DNA of 64,000 nucleotides from NCBI GenBank assembly GCA_964400735.1, contig CAYNVQ010000001.1:992001-1056000 (forward strand), given 5' to 3'. Made by a program: the position numbers and the translations under genes. This document shows, one piece after another, positions 7,756 to 17,292 of this stretch. Below the pieces are notes generated by a model. It had not been told where the DNA came from, did no database searches, and worked only from the letters and a program-made list of their open reading frames with translations. The stretch is from CAYNVQ01 sp964400735 (GTDB taxonomy: Bacteria > Acidobacteriota > Aminicenantia > Aminicenantales > Aminicenantaceae). Each line of letters begins with the position of its first letter. Position 1 is the stretch's first letter.

Positions 7756-9869
7756 TCTTTTATCCTCGTCGCTTCATAGACTCCGTCGGGCTGAAAAAGC
7801 TCCAGAGCAACCACATCGCCTTTCTCGTCTGTCTTGAACCTCATGCTGACTATCTTGACCTGCTTCAAAACGAATTCATCCCCCACTTGAGGGACCAAAT
7901 CTATTCCATCCCTACCGGGAATATACAGGATCAGGCCGTCCCCCTTTAGACTAATAGTCAGTGTCTGGGTAGCCAACTGATACTTGCCCACGAACTGCCG
8001 CAGATAATCTGGATCGAAAAGCCGGGCGTCCGGCTTCTTCTCGAAAATTATATCCTCAAGCGTGGGCTCGAAAGGGGCCTCCAGGGCGGCGACATTCCCG
8101 TTGACATCCGTCCGGAAGGTCAATTTCATATTTTCGAAGGTGGGATCATCGGCTCGCTTTCCGTTGAATGTCTCATAGTGCCAGTGTTCGAGCGGGGTGG
8201 TTATTCCATTATAAACAAAGGCGATCTCCCCATTTTTTTGAAAGACCTTCAAGTCTCCATAACCGGGATGAAAATAATCGCCGGTGTACGCTTCCAAGGC
8301 ATGGGCCGGTTTTGTCCCCGGTTTTCGGCGCGTCTCCTTCTTTTCCCTTGCTTCCTCCGCAACTTTCTCTCCTACTGCCTTTTCCTTGGCTGCATCCCCC
8401 ACCCAGTCTTTAGGTTCAGCCTCCAATATCAGATCATAGGCATGACGGACGAGCAGCTCGGTCAAAGCAGATCCGTTTTTATTCACCAGGACCACAACAC
8501 CCACACCATCCTGGGGCAGCATGCTGACCAGCGCGGAAAATCCGTCGATATTGCCTCCGTGGTGGACCCGTCTGTGTCCCCTGTAGGTGTCTACGAACCA
8601 TCCCAAGCCATAGTCGGCCGGGGTCACTTCAGGAATGGTCGGCGTTCCTCCTGTCGGCATGTGAGCCAGATGCATATCTTGAATCGTCTGAGGCCCGATT
8701 ATTTGTTCTCCCTCGATTTTCCCTCCGTTGATATGCACCAGAAGCCAGTGGCTCATTTCATTCACGCAGGAATTGATGGAGCCGGCCGGACCGATATTGG
8801 AGATATTGCGAAAGGGGATTTTCTCGATCTTTCCCTCTCTTTCACGATAAGGCAAGGCGAAATCTGCATCTTTCTGAGAATCCTCTACAGAAAAATTAGA
8901 CCTCTTCATGCCCAATGGTTCGAACACTAGGGTCCGGATTGCATCCTCCCACTTCTTCTCCGCCAAAACTTCGACAAGATATCCAGCCGTTAGAAACATC
9001 AGGTTGTTGTACTGGAATCTCTCCCTGAGATCGGCCGTTGGCTTGAGATAAGCCAACCGCCTAACGAATTCCTCCCGAGTGGCTTCATAATTGTTGTACC
9101 AGGAGAGGTCATGCCGAGGAAGACCGGACCGGTGTGTGACCAGATCGCGGGGAGTCAACCGCTCGCTGGCAAAAGTATCGTAGAGGCGAAACCAGGGGAT
9201 GTAATTGCGGACCGGCTTTTCCCACTCCAGTTTGCCCGCATCCACCAAAACCCCCATAGCGAATGTGGTGAAGGCCTTGGAAGCCGAGCCGATGGCCAGA
9301 AGAGTGTCTGCCGTCATCGGGATCTCGTTCTCGACATCCCTGAAGCCGTATCCCTTAGCCAGAATGACTTCATCATCCTTGACAACAGCCACGGCTGCTC
9401 CGGGAACATTCAGTTCCTTGAGCCCCCTTTCGACGATCTCATCGAACCCGGCCAGGGCCTGCTTTGCCTTAACTTTAGGGCTGACTTCACGGCTGAGGCT
9501 GAAGGTTAGGCTCTGCCCTGCCTGGGTGAAATCTCCCGCAATTTTCATCCCGTCATCGCTGATAGTCCCTTTAAAGGTGGGCTCGCCCGGTACTCCGGCA
9601 ATGGCAAATGACACTTCTTTATCGTCTAAACTGATACCACTCAAAGGGAGATTCTTCGCATTTTGTGCCGGGATGGAAATCTTTCCTTCCCACGAACCGT
9701 CCGGTTTTTGGTTGAAGTCGACCAGAATTTCCAGCTTGGTCCCCGGCACCTCGATGGTCCCCTCCCAATGTCCGGCAATGGAGGGAGCCTCCTGGGAGTG
9801 GAGCAAGACGGGAACCAGCAGAAACACGATACAAAAAAATACAAGGTAATGGATAAATCTCATCTTCAT
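7752..9869 (-). CDS. Secreted serine hydrolase of the beta-lactamase class C family
   Basis: 705 residues. A signal peptide (1-25) is followed by a beta-rich domain of about 110 residues (GHWEGTIEVPG ... SLTFSLS). The class C beta-lactamase/penicillin-binding-like domain runs from about 140 to 500, and a C-terminal beta domain of the kind found in such esterase/peptidase relatives completes it. The nucleophile is Ser195 with Lys198 (GSASK); the YNN of QYNNLMF gives the second motif and HHGGNIDGF the third. Members hydrolyse D-amino peptides, esters or beta-lactams, and the substrate cannot be told from sequence. A charged linker (EEAREKKETRRK) precedes the C-terminal domain. A promoter at 9956-9984 fits this start. 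It lies downstream of the permease operon on the same strand, 341 bases away. Confidence 0.85.
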   Translation of the reverse strand: MKMRFIHYLVFFCIVFLLVPVLLHSQEAPSIAGHWEGTIEVPGTKLEILVDFNQKPDGSWEGKISIPAQNAKNLPLSGISLDDKEVSFAIAGVPGEPTFKGTISDDGMKIAGDFTQAGQSLTFSLSREVSPKVKAKQALAGFDEIVERGLKELNVPGAAVAVVKDDEVILAKGYGFRDVENEIPMTADTLLAIGSASKAFTTFAMGVLVDAGKLEWEKPVRNYIPWFRLYDTFASERLTPRDLVTHRSGLPRHDLSWYNNYEATREEFVRRLAYLKPTADLRERFQYNNLMFLTAGYLVEVLAEKKWEDAIRTLVFEPLGMKRSNFSVEDSQKDADFALPYREREGKIEKIPFRNISNIGPAGSINSCVNEMSHWLLVHINGGKIEGEQIIGPQTIQDMHLAHMPTGGTPTIPEVTPADYGLGWFVDTYRGHRRVHHGGNIDGFSALVSMLPQDGVGVVVLVNKNGSALTELLVRHAYDLILEAEPKDWVGDAAKEKAVGEKVAEEAREKKETRRKPGTKPAHALEAYTGDYFHPGYGDLKVFQKNGEIAFVYNGITTPLEHWHYETFNGKRADDPTFENMKLTFRTDVNGNVAALEAPFEPTLEDIIFEKKPDARLFDPDYLRQFVGKYQLATQTLTISLKGDGLILYIPGRDGIDLVPQVGDEFVLKQVKIVSMRFKTDEKGDVVALELFQPDGVYEATRIKD

Positions 9870-9955
9870 GCTATTCTCCTTAGGTTTAAAAGACTTAAAA
9901 ATGACGCATACCCTTCCTCTCCAAGAATAATGGATTATTGGTGGAAGCAGAGGAA

Positions 9956-9984
9956 TTTATACTACAGCCGTCAATCTATTTCAA
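9956..9984 (-). promoter_or_regulatory. Candidate promoter of the serine hydrolase gene
   Basis: Read on the minus strand, TTGAAA (9984-9979) and TATAAA (9961-9956) are separated by 17 bp, about 80 bases before the ATG at 9869. Confidence 0.45.
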
Positions 9985-10073
9985 TTGACAAACATATTTA
10001 AAGGGAAAAAAGATCATATAATAAGCCAATAAAATATATACAAGTAAAGGTGCGGAGAAATGTCAGAGCGGCG

Positions 10074-10116
10074 AGGAAAATGCGCTATAAATCTAAACTA
10101 TAGAGGACATTTTCCT
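10074..10116. terminator. Two-step hairpin downstream of the ABC permease gene
   Basis: The 341-base gap between the permease and the hydrolase holds AGGAAAATG (10074-10082) paired perfectly with CATTTTCCT (10108-10116). An inner pair CTATA/TATAG (10085-10089, 10099-10103) lies inside it. There is no T-run, so this may be a transcript-end hairpin or a processing site rather than a classic terminator. Apart from this and the promoter, nothing is seen in the gap. Confidence 0.35.
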
Positions 10117-10210
10117 GCTGCCTGGAGTGATATTTCGATTCCGTCTCACTGGAACAGACTGAAAGGATTATTTTGGTCCGAAATAGATATACAGCTTTTT
10201 TGTATTGCTG

Positions 10211-12808
10211 CTACTCATACCTGAGTGAGTCGGTAGGATTGGCCACTGCAGCCTTGATAGCCTGATAGATAACCGTCATCATAGCTATGGTCAAAGCCAT
10301 CAGGCCAGAAAGCACAAAGACATCTATCCCGATTTTTATCCGGTAAGGGTAGTCATTCAACCAGGACCGCATGGCATAAAAGGCAACCGGCCAGGCGAGG
10401 ATATTGGCGATCAACACCCAGATGGCGAATTCCCTGGTCAACAGGAAGACGACCCGGAAGACCGAAGCCCCTAGAACCTTGCGGATACCTATCTCCCTCG
10501 TTTTCTGTTGGGCCATGAAGGAGGCCATTCCAAAAAGCCCCAGACAGGAAATCACGATGGCCAGCAGCGTGAAGGCATTGACCAACCCGCTCAAACGATC
10601 TTCGGATCGATAGAGCTCATCGATCATGTCATCCACGAACTGGTATTCAATCGGAAAGTCGGCGATATGCGTCTTCCAGGTCCTTTTGATGTCCTCCAAA
10701 GCGTCCGGGATATGACCGGCATTAAGCCTGGTGGTCAAATAATTGTATCGATCCCAATCCGTTTTCGAAGTTAAATAAAGCACACAGGGCATCACATGAT
10801 GCCTCAACCCGAAGTGCTGGTTTCTGTACACCCCGATAACCGTGCCCTCGGCTGCATTGAGGGCAAATCGCTTGCCGACAGGATCGTCGAATTCCCACTC
10901 CTTAACGGCTTCTTCGTTGATGAGATAGGCCCTCTCCACATCCGAAGGGAAAGCCTTGGAAAAATTCCGCCCCTCCACGATTTCCATTCCGTGGGTATCG
11001 ATATAATCGAAGTCGACCATCTGATAAACCGTATTCGTGCCGAGATACTGCATATCCCCGGAAGCATTATCCCAGTCTATTCTCCCGCCATGGCTCAGAG
11101 TGCTGTGGGCCGTGACACCTGCAATATTCGCGCTTTGGATAAGGTCTGTCTTGAGGATTTCCCTCTCATCCTTGTATTTTTCCGGAATCGAAATTCTTAC
11201 CAGGTTATCCTTATCGAAGCCCATATCCGCATTCCGCATATAGTCCAGCTGTTTGAAAACGAGCAGGGCGCAAATGATCAGGCCGATGGACAGGACGAAC
11301 TGGGTGATGACCAGACCACGCCGTAATCTTCCCCCTGTGAGAAATGATCTCCCATGACTTTGCTTACGGAACAAGAGGTTTCCCTTCAACACATCCACCG
11401 GCCTAAAAGAGGAAAGGATCAAGGCAGGATAGGATCCCGCCACGATTCCGGTTAATATCACCATCGCGGCAAGACCGAAAATCAATCCCGTATCCGCCAG
11501 ACCGAGCCTCAACTGTTTTCCTGCCAGTTGATTAAACAATGGCATGCATAACATGGAGATGAAGATGGCGATGACGGCCGAAAGGACGGTGAAGAATAGG
11601 GATTCAAGAAAGAACTGTCCGACAAGCTGGCGCCGCTTCGATCCGACGACTTTTCTCAGTCCGACCTCTTTGGCCCGCTTGGCAGACCTGGCGGTAGAGA
11701 GATTCATGAAATTGATGCAGGCGATGAGCATAATAAGCACGGCAACGACAATGAAGATGTAGATGTATTTGATCGGCCCGCCTCCGGCAAACGCGTGCAG
11801 ATGCATGTCCTTCAAAGGGAAAAGGGATACTTCCAGGGGATCCTTCGACCAGGGACGATTCTTATTGAGAAGGTCGGCAATCTTGGGATTGACCGCAGCC
11901 GGGTCGACCCCATCTTTCAGTAAAACGTAGGTTCGGCATGCAAACCAGTTCCAGATAAAACGCCGGTATTCGGTGATTTCTTTCATGGATTGAAACGGCC
12001 TGAAATAATCCGCCTGGATATCGGAGTTTTTCGGCATATCCTCCAAAATCCCTGTCACTTCGACCAGATCCCCTTCTATTTCCATCATCTGACCCATAGG
12101 GTCGATTCCTGAAAAAAGCTTTTCCGAGGCCGACTCTGTCAAGACAATGCTGTTCACATTCTTGAAGGCCGAATCTGCATCCCCCTCATGAAAAGGAAAG
12201 GTAAAAGCCGAAAAAACATCAGGATCGGCGTAGGCCCCCTGCCAATCGTTGAAAATCTTATCTCCATATCGTGCAATTATTCCGCTCCGGAATTGAAACC
12301 GGACGACTTTCGCTATTTCCGGGTAATCATTCCGCAGGGGCTCTGCCAGCGGAACGGGAGTGGAGTCAAAATACTCGCCACGGTAGTTGACTCTCTCGCT
12401 GACCGTCAAATAAATATTGCCGATATTCTCGTGGAATCTGTTGAAACTGAGTTCGTCCCGCACCCAGAGAAGAATGAGCAAACAGGCCGCCATCCCAACT
12501 GCCAGACCGGTGATGTTGATAAAAGAAAAACCCTTGTTTCTTTTAATGTTTCTCCAGGTGATGATGAGATAGTTTTTAAACATTTGAAAACCCCAGTAGA
12601 CAGAATCTTTCACAAAAGCCGGTAAATTGACCAGGATTTGCACCCAATACCAAAAGCAGGCCTCTCTCTCTCCCCGCTTGTTGCAGCGATGAGAATATTC
12701 TTCGTTCATATCCCCCAGAAATGAGAATTCTTCGCCGTTTTTTCTCATTCGGCCAAGAATTTTTTCGGCCAGGCGCGGAGGGTCGGAAGAATTTCTTTTT
12801 ATGACCAT
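10211..12808 (-). CDS. ABC transporter permease, MacB/FtsX type with PadR-linked prefix domain
   Basis: 865 residues. The first 90 or so residues form the soluble prefix found in permeases encoded beside PadR regulators (PPRLAEKILGRM ... GDMNEEYSHR). A MacB-type periplasmic core sits between membrane segment 1 (about 110-130) and segments 2-4 (about 350-480). A second core and three closing segments follow (about 745-860, with EIGIRKVLGAS). Duplicated RAKEVGLRKVVGS and TREIGIRKVLGAS mark the two FtsX units. Such proteins use mechanical transmission to move substrates or act on the envelope. No ATPase gene is seen in the window, so the partner must be elsewhere. The start lies one base after the PadR stop, so translation is coupled. 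Confidence 0.85.
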   Translation of the reverse strand: MVIKRNSSDPPRLAEKILGRMRKNGEEFSFLGDMNEEYSHRCNKRGEREACFWYWVQILVNLPAFVKDSVYWGFQMFKNYLIITWRNIKRNKGFSFINITGLAVGMAACLLILLWVRDELSFNRFHENIGNIYLTVSERVNYRGEYFDSTPVPLAEPLRNDYPEIAKVVRFQFRSGIIARYGDKIFNDWQGAYADPDVFSAFTFPFHEGDADSAFKNVNSIVLTESASEKLFSGIDPMGQMMEIEGDLVEVTGILEDMPKNSDIQADYFRPFQSMKEITEYRRFIWNWFACRTYVLLKDGVDPAAVNPKIADLLNKNRPWSKDPLEVSLFPLKDMHLHAFAGGGPIKYIYIFIVVAVLIMLIACINFMNLSTARSAKRAKEVGLRKVVGSKRRQLVGQFFLESLFFTVLSAVIAIFISMLCMPLFNQLAGKQLRLGLADTGLIFGLAAMVILTGIVAGSYPALILSSFRPVDVLKGNLLFRKQSHGRSFLTGGRLRRGLVITQFVLSIGLIICALLVFKQLDYMRNADMGFDKDNLVRISIPEKYKDEREILKTDLIQSANIAGVTAHSTLSHGGRIDWDNASGDMQYLGTNTVYQMVDFDYIDTHGMEIVEGRNFSKAFPSDVERAYLINEEAVKEWEFDDPVGKRFALNAAEGTVIGVYRNQHFGLRHHVMPCVLYLTSKTDWDRYNYLTTRLNAGHIPDALEDIKRTWKTHIADFPIEYQFVDDMIDELYRSEDRLSGLVNAFTLLAIVISCLGLFGMASFMAQQKTREIGIRKVLGASVFRVVFLLTREFAIWVLIANILAWPVAFYAMRSWLNDYPYRIKIGIDVFVLSGLMALTIAMMTVIYQAIKAAVANPTDSLRYE

Positions 12809-12809
12809 T

Positions 12810-13136
12810 CTAAATTTTATCGAAAGAAACCTCTGATAGCCTTTCCCAGATCAGTTTTTGCAGCTCATAAGCCGATTCCAGAGCACACAGCCCTCTCTTC
12901 GTCAGCTCATAAAATATTTTTCGTCTGCCCCCTCTCTCCGGTGTGGGGTCCCCGATGGATTTGGATATGAATCCCTTTCGGAAGAGCTGGTCGAGATAGC
13001 TGTAGAGCGTTCCGTAAGAAATCCTTTTTTTGATAAATTTCGAGACGTCCTCCTTGATTGCCACTCCGTAAGCGTTTTTTTTCAGACGCAGGATGGCGAG
13101 CAAAATGGCGGTCTCATTCAGCGTCAAATCTTTCAC
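12810..13136 (-). CDS. PadR family transcriptional regulator
   Basis: 108 residues, the normal size for the short PadR class. A winged-helix domain (LNETAILLAILRLKKNAYGV, then SYGTLYSYLDQLFRKGFISK) has the usual basic wing (PERGGRRKIFYELTKRG). It is the first gene of a two-gene operon with the permease and very probably represses that operon. A perfect palindrome, TACGGAA-T-TTCCGTA, lies 22 bases before its start. PadR proteins respond to small molecules or to regulators that change with envelope stress; the inducer is not visible. Confidence 0.88.
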   Translation of the reverse strand: MKDLTLNETAILLAILRLKKNAYGVAIKEDVSKFIKKRISYGTLYSYLDQLFRKGFISKSIGDPTPERGGRRKIFYELTKRGLCALESAYELQKLIWERLSEVSFDKI

Positions 13137-13157
13137 TTTTCTCTCCTCTCCTATTTA

Positions 13158-13172
13158 TACGGAATTTCCGTA
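13158..13172. promoter_or_regulatory. Probable PadR operator
   Basis: Two perfect 7-bp half sites, TACGGAA and TTCCGTA, flank a single T in the divergent region between padR and the DUF5916 gene. The position, 22 bases upstream of the PadR start, suits autorepression. Confidence 0.5.
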
Positions 13173-13303
13173 AAAATGGTTACCAAAAATTTATTTTTTT
13201 CTTGCTGGAAACCTTATCTCCTTTTTTCCCGTATAGTTTGTTGAGAGTTCACTCAGGGATGGATTAACAGGCATGCACATGCGAACAAGGAGAAAAACAA
13301 AGG

Positions 13304-15460
13304 ATGAAGAGAAAAATCGCCATAGTTTCGGCACTTTTTACGATTATGTTATTGAGCGCCGCACTGTATGCCGAAGAGATCGTCATAATCCATCCGGCAA
13401 AAACTCCCCCCTCCATCGACGGGATTCTGGACGAGGCGACCTGGAACGAGGCCGCACAATTCGAAAATTTTAAAACCATAAAACCGGATTACGGGCAGGA
13501 GCCCAGCCAGAAAACCATAGCCTACATGACCTATGACGCGGAGAACCTCTACTTCGCATTCCGCTGTTTCGACACCGAACCGGACAAAATCAAAACCTCG
13601 GTCTCCAGCCGGGATAATATGTTTCAGGATGATAACATCATCGTCATGCTGGATACCTTCAACACCATGCAGGAAGCTTACGGATTGTTCTTGAATCCAG
13701 AAGGCATCCAGGGAGATGCCATGATCAATGCCGACGGAAATGGAGACGAAAGCTTCGATATGGTTTGGTACAGTAAAGGAGTCATCGACGAGGAAGGATA
13801 CACTGTGGAGTGCCGGATCCCTCTCCAGAGCATCCGTTTCCCGAGCAAAGAGGCCATCACCCTTCGGGTGGCTTTTTTCAGGCAGATCATCCGCACCTCC
13901 GAACAATTCAGCTATCCTCCTATGTACGCCGACAAAGGAAGCCTGCTCAAGCAATCGCAGCCGGTATCTGTCACAGGCTGGAAATACAAACGTGTGGTCG
14001 AGATACTGCCCGCTCTAACCCATATCACTCGCCAATCCGCTGCCGAAGGCAAAATGCAGACAGATGAAGAGAACACGGATTTCAGCTTGACAGGAAAGAT
14101 CGGCCTGACATCGGATCTGACTCTTGACAGCACTTACAATCCGGACTTCAGCCAGGTCGAAGCCGATGCCGGTCAGATAGATATCAATCTACGGTACGAG
14201 CTTTTTTTCCCGGAAAAGCGCCCATTTTTTCTCGAAGGGAACGATATCTTCCAGTTTGCTGGGACGGTCGAGGAAGGCCCCCTGGCTACGGTCGTTCACA
14301 CCCGGACGATCATCAATCCTATTTTCGGATTGAAGATGGCCGGAAAGCTAAGCCGGAAAAGCAGCCTGGCTACCATCTATGCCCGCGACGACCTGCCCGG
14401 AGACCCTATCGACACCCACCCGGATTTCCTGATCGGCCGGTATAAATTTGCTCTCAAAGAAGACTCCTACATCGGGGGATTCTACACCGGGAAGGAATAC
14501 GGTCGAGGCTATAACCGTGTCATAGGCGCAGACGGCCGATTCCGTCTCACCCAAACCTCCATCGCCGACTTCCACCTCTTCGGCGCCTTCACCCAGAGGA
14601 ACGGCAGCTCAGAGACCTCGAGCGACCATGCTTTGGGACTGCATTATCAGTATGGAACACGCAAGATGATCGTCGACTTGGGTTATCAGGACATTTCCCA
14701 AAACTTTCAGGTCGACACGGGTTATGTCACCAGAACAGGAATCAGGCGTCTCTCCGCCTTCGCTATGTACAGGTTTTATCCGAAATCCGATTTCTTCCAG
14801 AGGATCGAACCTTTTTACTGGAGCTATCACATATACGATACAGAATATGAGACGTTCGAAACGGTCAACCTATTCACCCTGAGATTCTGGCTTCCCAGAA
14901 GCACGATGTTCCGTATAGACACGCTCCTGGCCAATGAAGCGTATGCAGGGGAAAGGTTCGGAAGAGGCGGGGCTGGATTTCAGGCGGGGTCCCAGATCAC
15001 GAAGCATGTACTTCTGAATCTTTTTTTCCGGCGCACAGGATCCGTCTATTATGATCCTGAGGAACCCTTTCAAGGGTATGGAAACAGGATCGGTGCCTAT
15101 CTCCAATACCAGCCCATCGACAAGTTGAGTTTCATCCTCAATCTCTCTTACATCGATTTCTTCCGCGACTCCGACAAGCAAAAAATATACGACTATGCCA
15201 TCATCCGCAGCCGAAATACCTTCCAAATCAACAAATATCTTTTTCTCAGGGCTATCCTGGAGTACAACAGCTTCCGGGAAAGGCTAACAGTTGACACATT
15301 GGTATCCTTCACCTACATTCCCGGCACCGTCATCTACGCCGGCTACGGGTCGGCATTCGAGAAACTCGAGTGGGATGGACAGGATTACCTCGCCAGCGAC
15401 AATTACCATGAGACCAAGAGAGGATTTTTCTTCAAGGTGAGCTATCTCTGGCGTTTTTAG
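13304..15460 (+). CDS. DUF5916 outer-membrane protein with N-terminal CBM9-like domain
   Basis: 718 residues. A signal peptide (1-23) precedes a carbohydrate-binding family 9-like beta domain (about 25-210, with PPSIDGILDEATWNEA and LYFAFRCFD). The rest is DUF5916 (about 230-718), rich in alternating aromatic strands and ending in an aromatic beta-strand with terminal Phe (VSYLWRF). That ending is typical of a barrel recognised by the outer-membrane assembly machinery. Family members are found with TonB-dependent or hydrolase systems, and their function is not established. It is divergent from padR, so the PadR operator could also affect it. An AAGGAG box lies upstream at a rather long distance from the ATG. 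Confidence 0.8.
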   Translation: MKRKIAIVSALFTIMLLSAALYAEEIVIIHPAKTPPSIDGILDEATWNEAAQFENFKTIKPDYGQEPSQKTIAYMTYDAENLYFAFRCFDTEPDKIKTSVSSRDNMFQDDNIIVMLDTFNTMQEAYGLFLNPEGIQGDAMINADGNGDESFDMVWYSKGVIDEEGYTVECRIPLQSIRFPSKEAITLRVAFFRQIIRTSEQFSYPPMYADKGSLLKQSQPVSVTGWKYKRVVEILPALTHITRQSAAEGKMQTDEENTDFSLTGKIGLTSDLTLDSTYNPDFSQVEADAGQIDINLRYELFFPEKRPFFLEGNDIFQFAGTVEEGPLATVVHTRTIINPIFGLKMAGKLSRKSSLATIYARDDLPGDPIDTHPDFLIGRYKFALKEDSYIGGFYTGKEYGRGYNRVIGADGRFRLTQTSIADFHLFGAFTQRNGSSETSSDHALGLHYQYGTRKMIVDLGYQDISQNFQVDTGYVTRTGIRRLSAFAMYRFYPKSDFFQRIEPFYWSYHIYDTEYETFETVNLFTLRFWLPRSTMFRIDTLLANEAYAGERFGRGGAGFQAGSQITKHVLLNLFFRRTGSVYYDPEEPFQGYGNRIGAYLQYQPIDKLSFILNLSYIDFFRDSDKQKIYDYAIIRSRNTFQINKYLFLRAILEYNSFRERLTVDTLVSFTYIPGTVIYAGYGSAFEKLEWDGQDYLASDNYHETKRGFFFKVSYLWRF

Positions 15461-15481
15461 CCCAAGACCACAATGACACAT

Positions 15482-15619
15482 CTATCTCCCTGAGCATCCC
15501 CGTCTGGCTTTCTCAATACAGTGTTTTGCCAACGCATAATAGGCACCATAAGCTTCCCAGACATTTTTGGCCCATTCCCAGACCAGAACAAAGGCAAGCC
15601 AGAAAATGTCCCTTCTTAA
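15482..15619 (-). other. Possible small or decayed gene between DUF5916 and the lipoprotein
   Basis: A 45-codon open frame between two stops reads DIFWLAFVLVWEWAKNVWEA then YGAYYALAKHCIEKARRG. It is strongly protein-like (amphipathic, Trp-rich), but there is no ATG, GTG or TTG at its beginning. It lies just downstream of the lipoprotein gene on the same strand. It may be a relic; no family is recognised. Confidence 0.25.
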
Positions 15620-15626
15620 TCAGATT

Positions 15627-16508
15627 CTACTTAACCAGATCGACCCCTGACGTTATTTCCCTGGTGAAAGGAATCTGCAAGCCCTGACTGGGAACGTCGA
15701 TCGTCCCTTCGGCAATACTCTTGCTCGTCTGCTTGATAAAAATGCCTTCCTTATAGGCGAAATACCATGTTACCGTGCCTTTCAGGTTGCCCCTGGTATC
15801 TAATTCGACTCCCTGCTGCTCTCCTCGGCCTTCGATCGTTCCTGTATACTCAGCCGAAACCTTGACACATTCCTTCCCATCGATCGTCTCAAAACCCTCC
15901 AAGGTATTCATGCCGCTAAAATTAATGTTGATCTCACTTCTGTCGGTTTTATCCGTAATCGATGTCTCGTCTGGCCATGAATCCCCAATTTTCACAGGCC
16001 GGTCAGCCAGGTTAGGAAAAAAATCCTTGAAACCTGCAGCGATATTCCTGTTTCCCTCGGGGCCCATATCGTATTTGATGGCTTCGGCTCCGATGAGTTC
16101 CACTTCCTTTCCCAGAGGCGATAAGACCATATCAAAACTTTTCCCGATCACGGTGCTCATATCCGGCTCCAGCTCAGCCTGGGTGGACTGGACTTTGATG
16201 CTCATCCCATCGATGGTAATGGTGAGTTGATGATTGTCTTCTTTCTGACCGTTTGACCGGGTTGTGAAGGAACTCGATGTGGCTGCATCGGTCTCGATCG
16301 TCTGTCCCATGATATCCGCAGTCTGATGGAGCTCGTCCCAGGTCTCATACTTCAGAACTTGGCCTTCCGGCATCCGGTACTGAAGGATGGTGCCTGTTTG
16401 GGGGTCTCCCCAAACAGGAGCCGTTTTCGCCGCACATCCGGCGAGCATACAAACGGCCAGAATAACCGGGCCCAGCACCAGCCAATGCTGAATTTTTCGT
16501 TTGTGCAT
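15627..16508 (-). CDS. DUF6263-like lipoprotein
   Basis: 293 residues. A lipoprotein signal (hydrophobic stretch, then CMLAGC with Cys at about residue 25) anchors the protein to a membrane. The mature part is beta-rich with long alternating strands (YETWDELHQTADIMGQTIET, then VTWYFAYKEGIFIKQTS), which fits the DUF6263 family of unknown function. A CAGGAGGAA ribosome-binding site precedes the ATG. The gene stands alone, tail to tail with the DUF5916 gene, with an unexplained open frame in between. The family call is tentative; the lipoprotein call is firm. Confidence 0.65.
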   Translation of the reverse strand: MHKRKIQHWLVLGPVILAVCMLAGCAAKTAPVWGDPQTGTILQYRMPEGQVLKYETWDELHQTADIMGQTIETDAATSSSFTTRSNGQKEDNHQLTITIDGMSIKVQSTQAELEPDMSTVIGKSFDMVLSPLGKEVELIGAEAIKYDMGPEGNRNIAAGFKDFFPNLADRPVKIGDSWPDETSITDKTDRSEININFSGMNTLEGFETIDGKECVKVSAEYTGTIEGRGEQQGVELDTRGNLKGTVTWYFAYKEGIFIKQTSKSIAEGTIDVPSQGLQIPFTREITSGVDLVK

Positions 16509-16607
16509 TTTTTCCTCCTGATCAATTTAAATTTATCCTTTTATCCAGTCAATTTAAATACTTATACGTTTCACTGGATATTCATGGACGACATCTATCC
16601 GTTGCCT

Positions 16608-16763
16608 CTAATGTCTTTCCTTTTTTAAATAGACCTCGATGGCATCGGCCATTATCAGCCAGCTCTCTTCCAGGTCTCTTTTTCGCCAGGACACATCGAA
16701 GTCTGCCGGATCCCCTAAATAACCCAAAGAGGCGACTTTTTTCTTTTCAGACAAAACCACCAT
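16608..16763 (-). CDS. Small 51-residue protein translationally coupled to the thioredoxin-fold gene
   Basis: The start codon lies one base after the stop of the preceding gene. The ribosome-binding site GGAGAAG is formed by the last codons of that gene at good spacing. The product begins MVVLSEKKKVASLGYLGDPA and continues DFDVSWRKRDLEESWLIMAD before AIEVYLKKERH. It is charged, has no membrane segment and probably forms one helix at the C-terminal end. No family is recognised. The coupling and balanced composition argue that it is real, possibly a partner of the upstream thioredoxin-like protein. Nothing else is seen between this gene and the lipoprotein gene. Confidence 0.55.
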   Translation of the reverse strand: MVVLSEKKKVASLGYLGDPADFDVSWRKRDLEESWLIMADAIEVYLKKERH

Positions 16764-16764
16764 T

Positions 16765-17292
16765 TCACTTCTCCACCGTTTGATTATTTCTAAAAGGTAC
16801 CGGATAGGCCTTTTGTATCCATTCGTTTATCTGTTCTTCCCCTGCTAAATCGACCAATAATGTCCTTTCCTTTCGAAGGGGAAGACTCCATTTTCCGAAA
16901 GAAAGAATATCTTTGAACACCATCACATGGGGGACTTCTGGGAGATGAGAACTATTAAGGGCTGCAAGGGCCAGCTCGTTGTTGTAGAAACTGCCGATAG
17001 ATATTTCATCCCAGTATCCGTATTTCTTGACAAATTTCAAGCCTTTCTCAACATCCTTATCCATACAGACCATAACGAATTTAACCTTCGAGCGTCCATA
17101 TTCTTCCGATAATTCCGTTTTGATTTTCTTTATTTTTTCGATGTTGTCCGGCACCATGCAAAATCCGAAATCCGTGGCGCCGAAATAATAGACGACCAGA
17201 GTTTCCTCGAATTTTTCGTTCTCTCTAGAAGAATCGAGAAATACGCTTCCAAGAATCATCCCTCCCACTAAAATCGCCACAGCCGCTTTCAT
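16765..17292 (-). CDS. Membrane-anchored or secreted thioredoxin-fold protein
   Basis: 175 residues from the ATG at 17292, chosen because GAGGAGT lies just upstream and a signal sequence (MKAAVAILVGGMILGSVF) follows at once. A longer reading to 17376 would put unrelated residues before the signal. The mature part begins with a strand and loop that resemble a thioredoxin-like fold (TLVVYYFGATDFGFC) and then alternating helices and strands (KVKFVMVCMDKD, HVMVFKD). The CxxC active site is missing; only one Cys is at the corresponding place (FGFC). It is therefore not a normal disulphide reductase. It is coupled to the following 51-residue gene. Confidence 0.6.
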   Translation of the reverse strand: MKAAVAILVGGMILGSVFLDSSRENEKFEETLVVYYFGATDFGFCMVPDNIEKIKKIKTELSEEYGRSKVKFVMVCMDKDVEKGLKFVKKYGYWDEISIGSFYNNELALAALNSSHLPEVPHVMVFKDILSFGKWSLPLRKERTLLVDLAGEEQINEWIQKAYPVPFRNNQTVEK

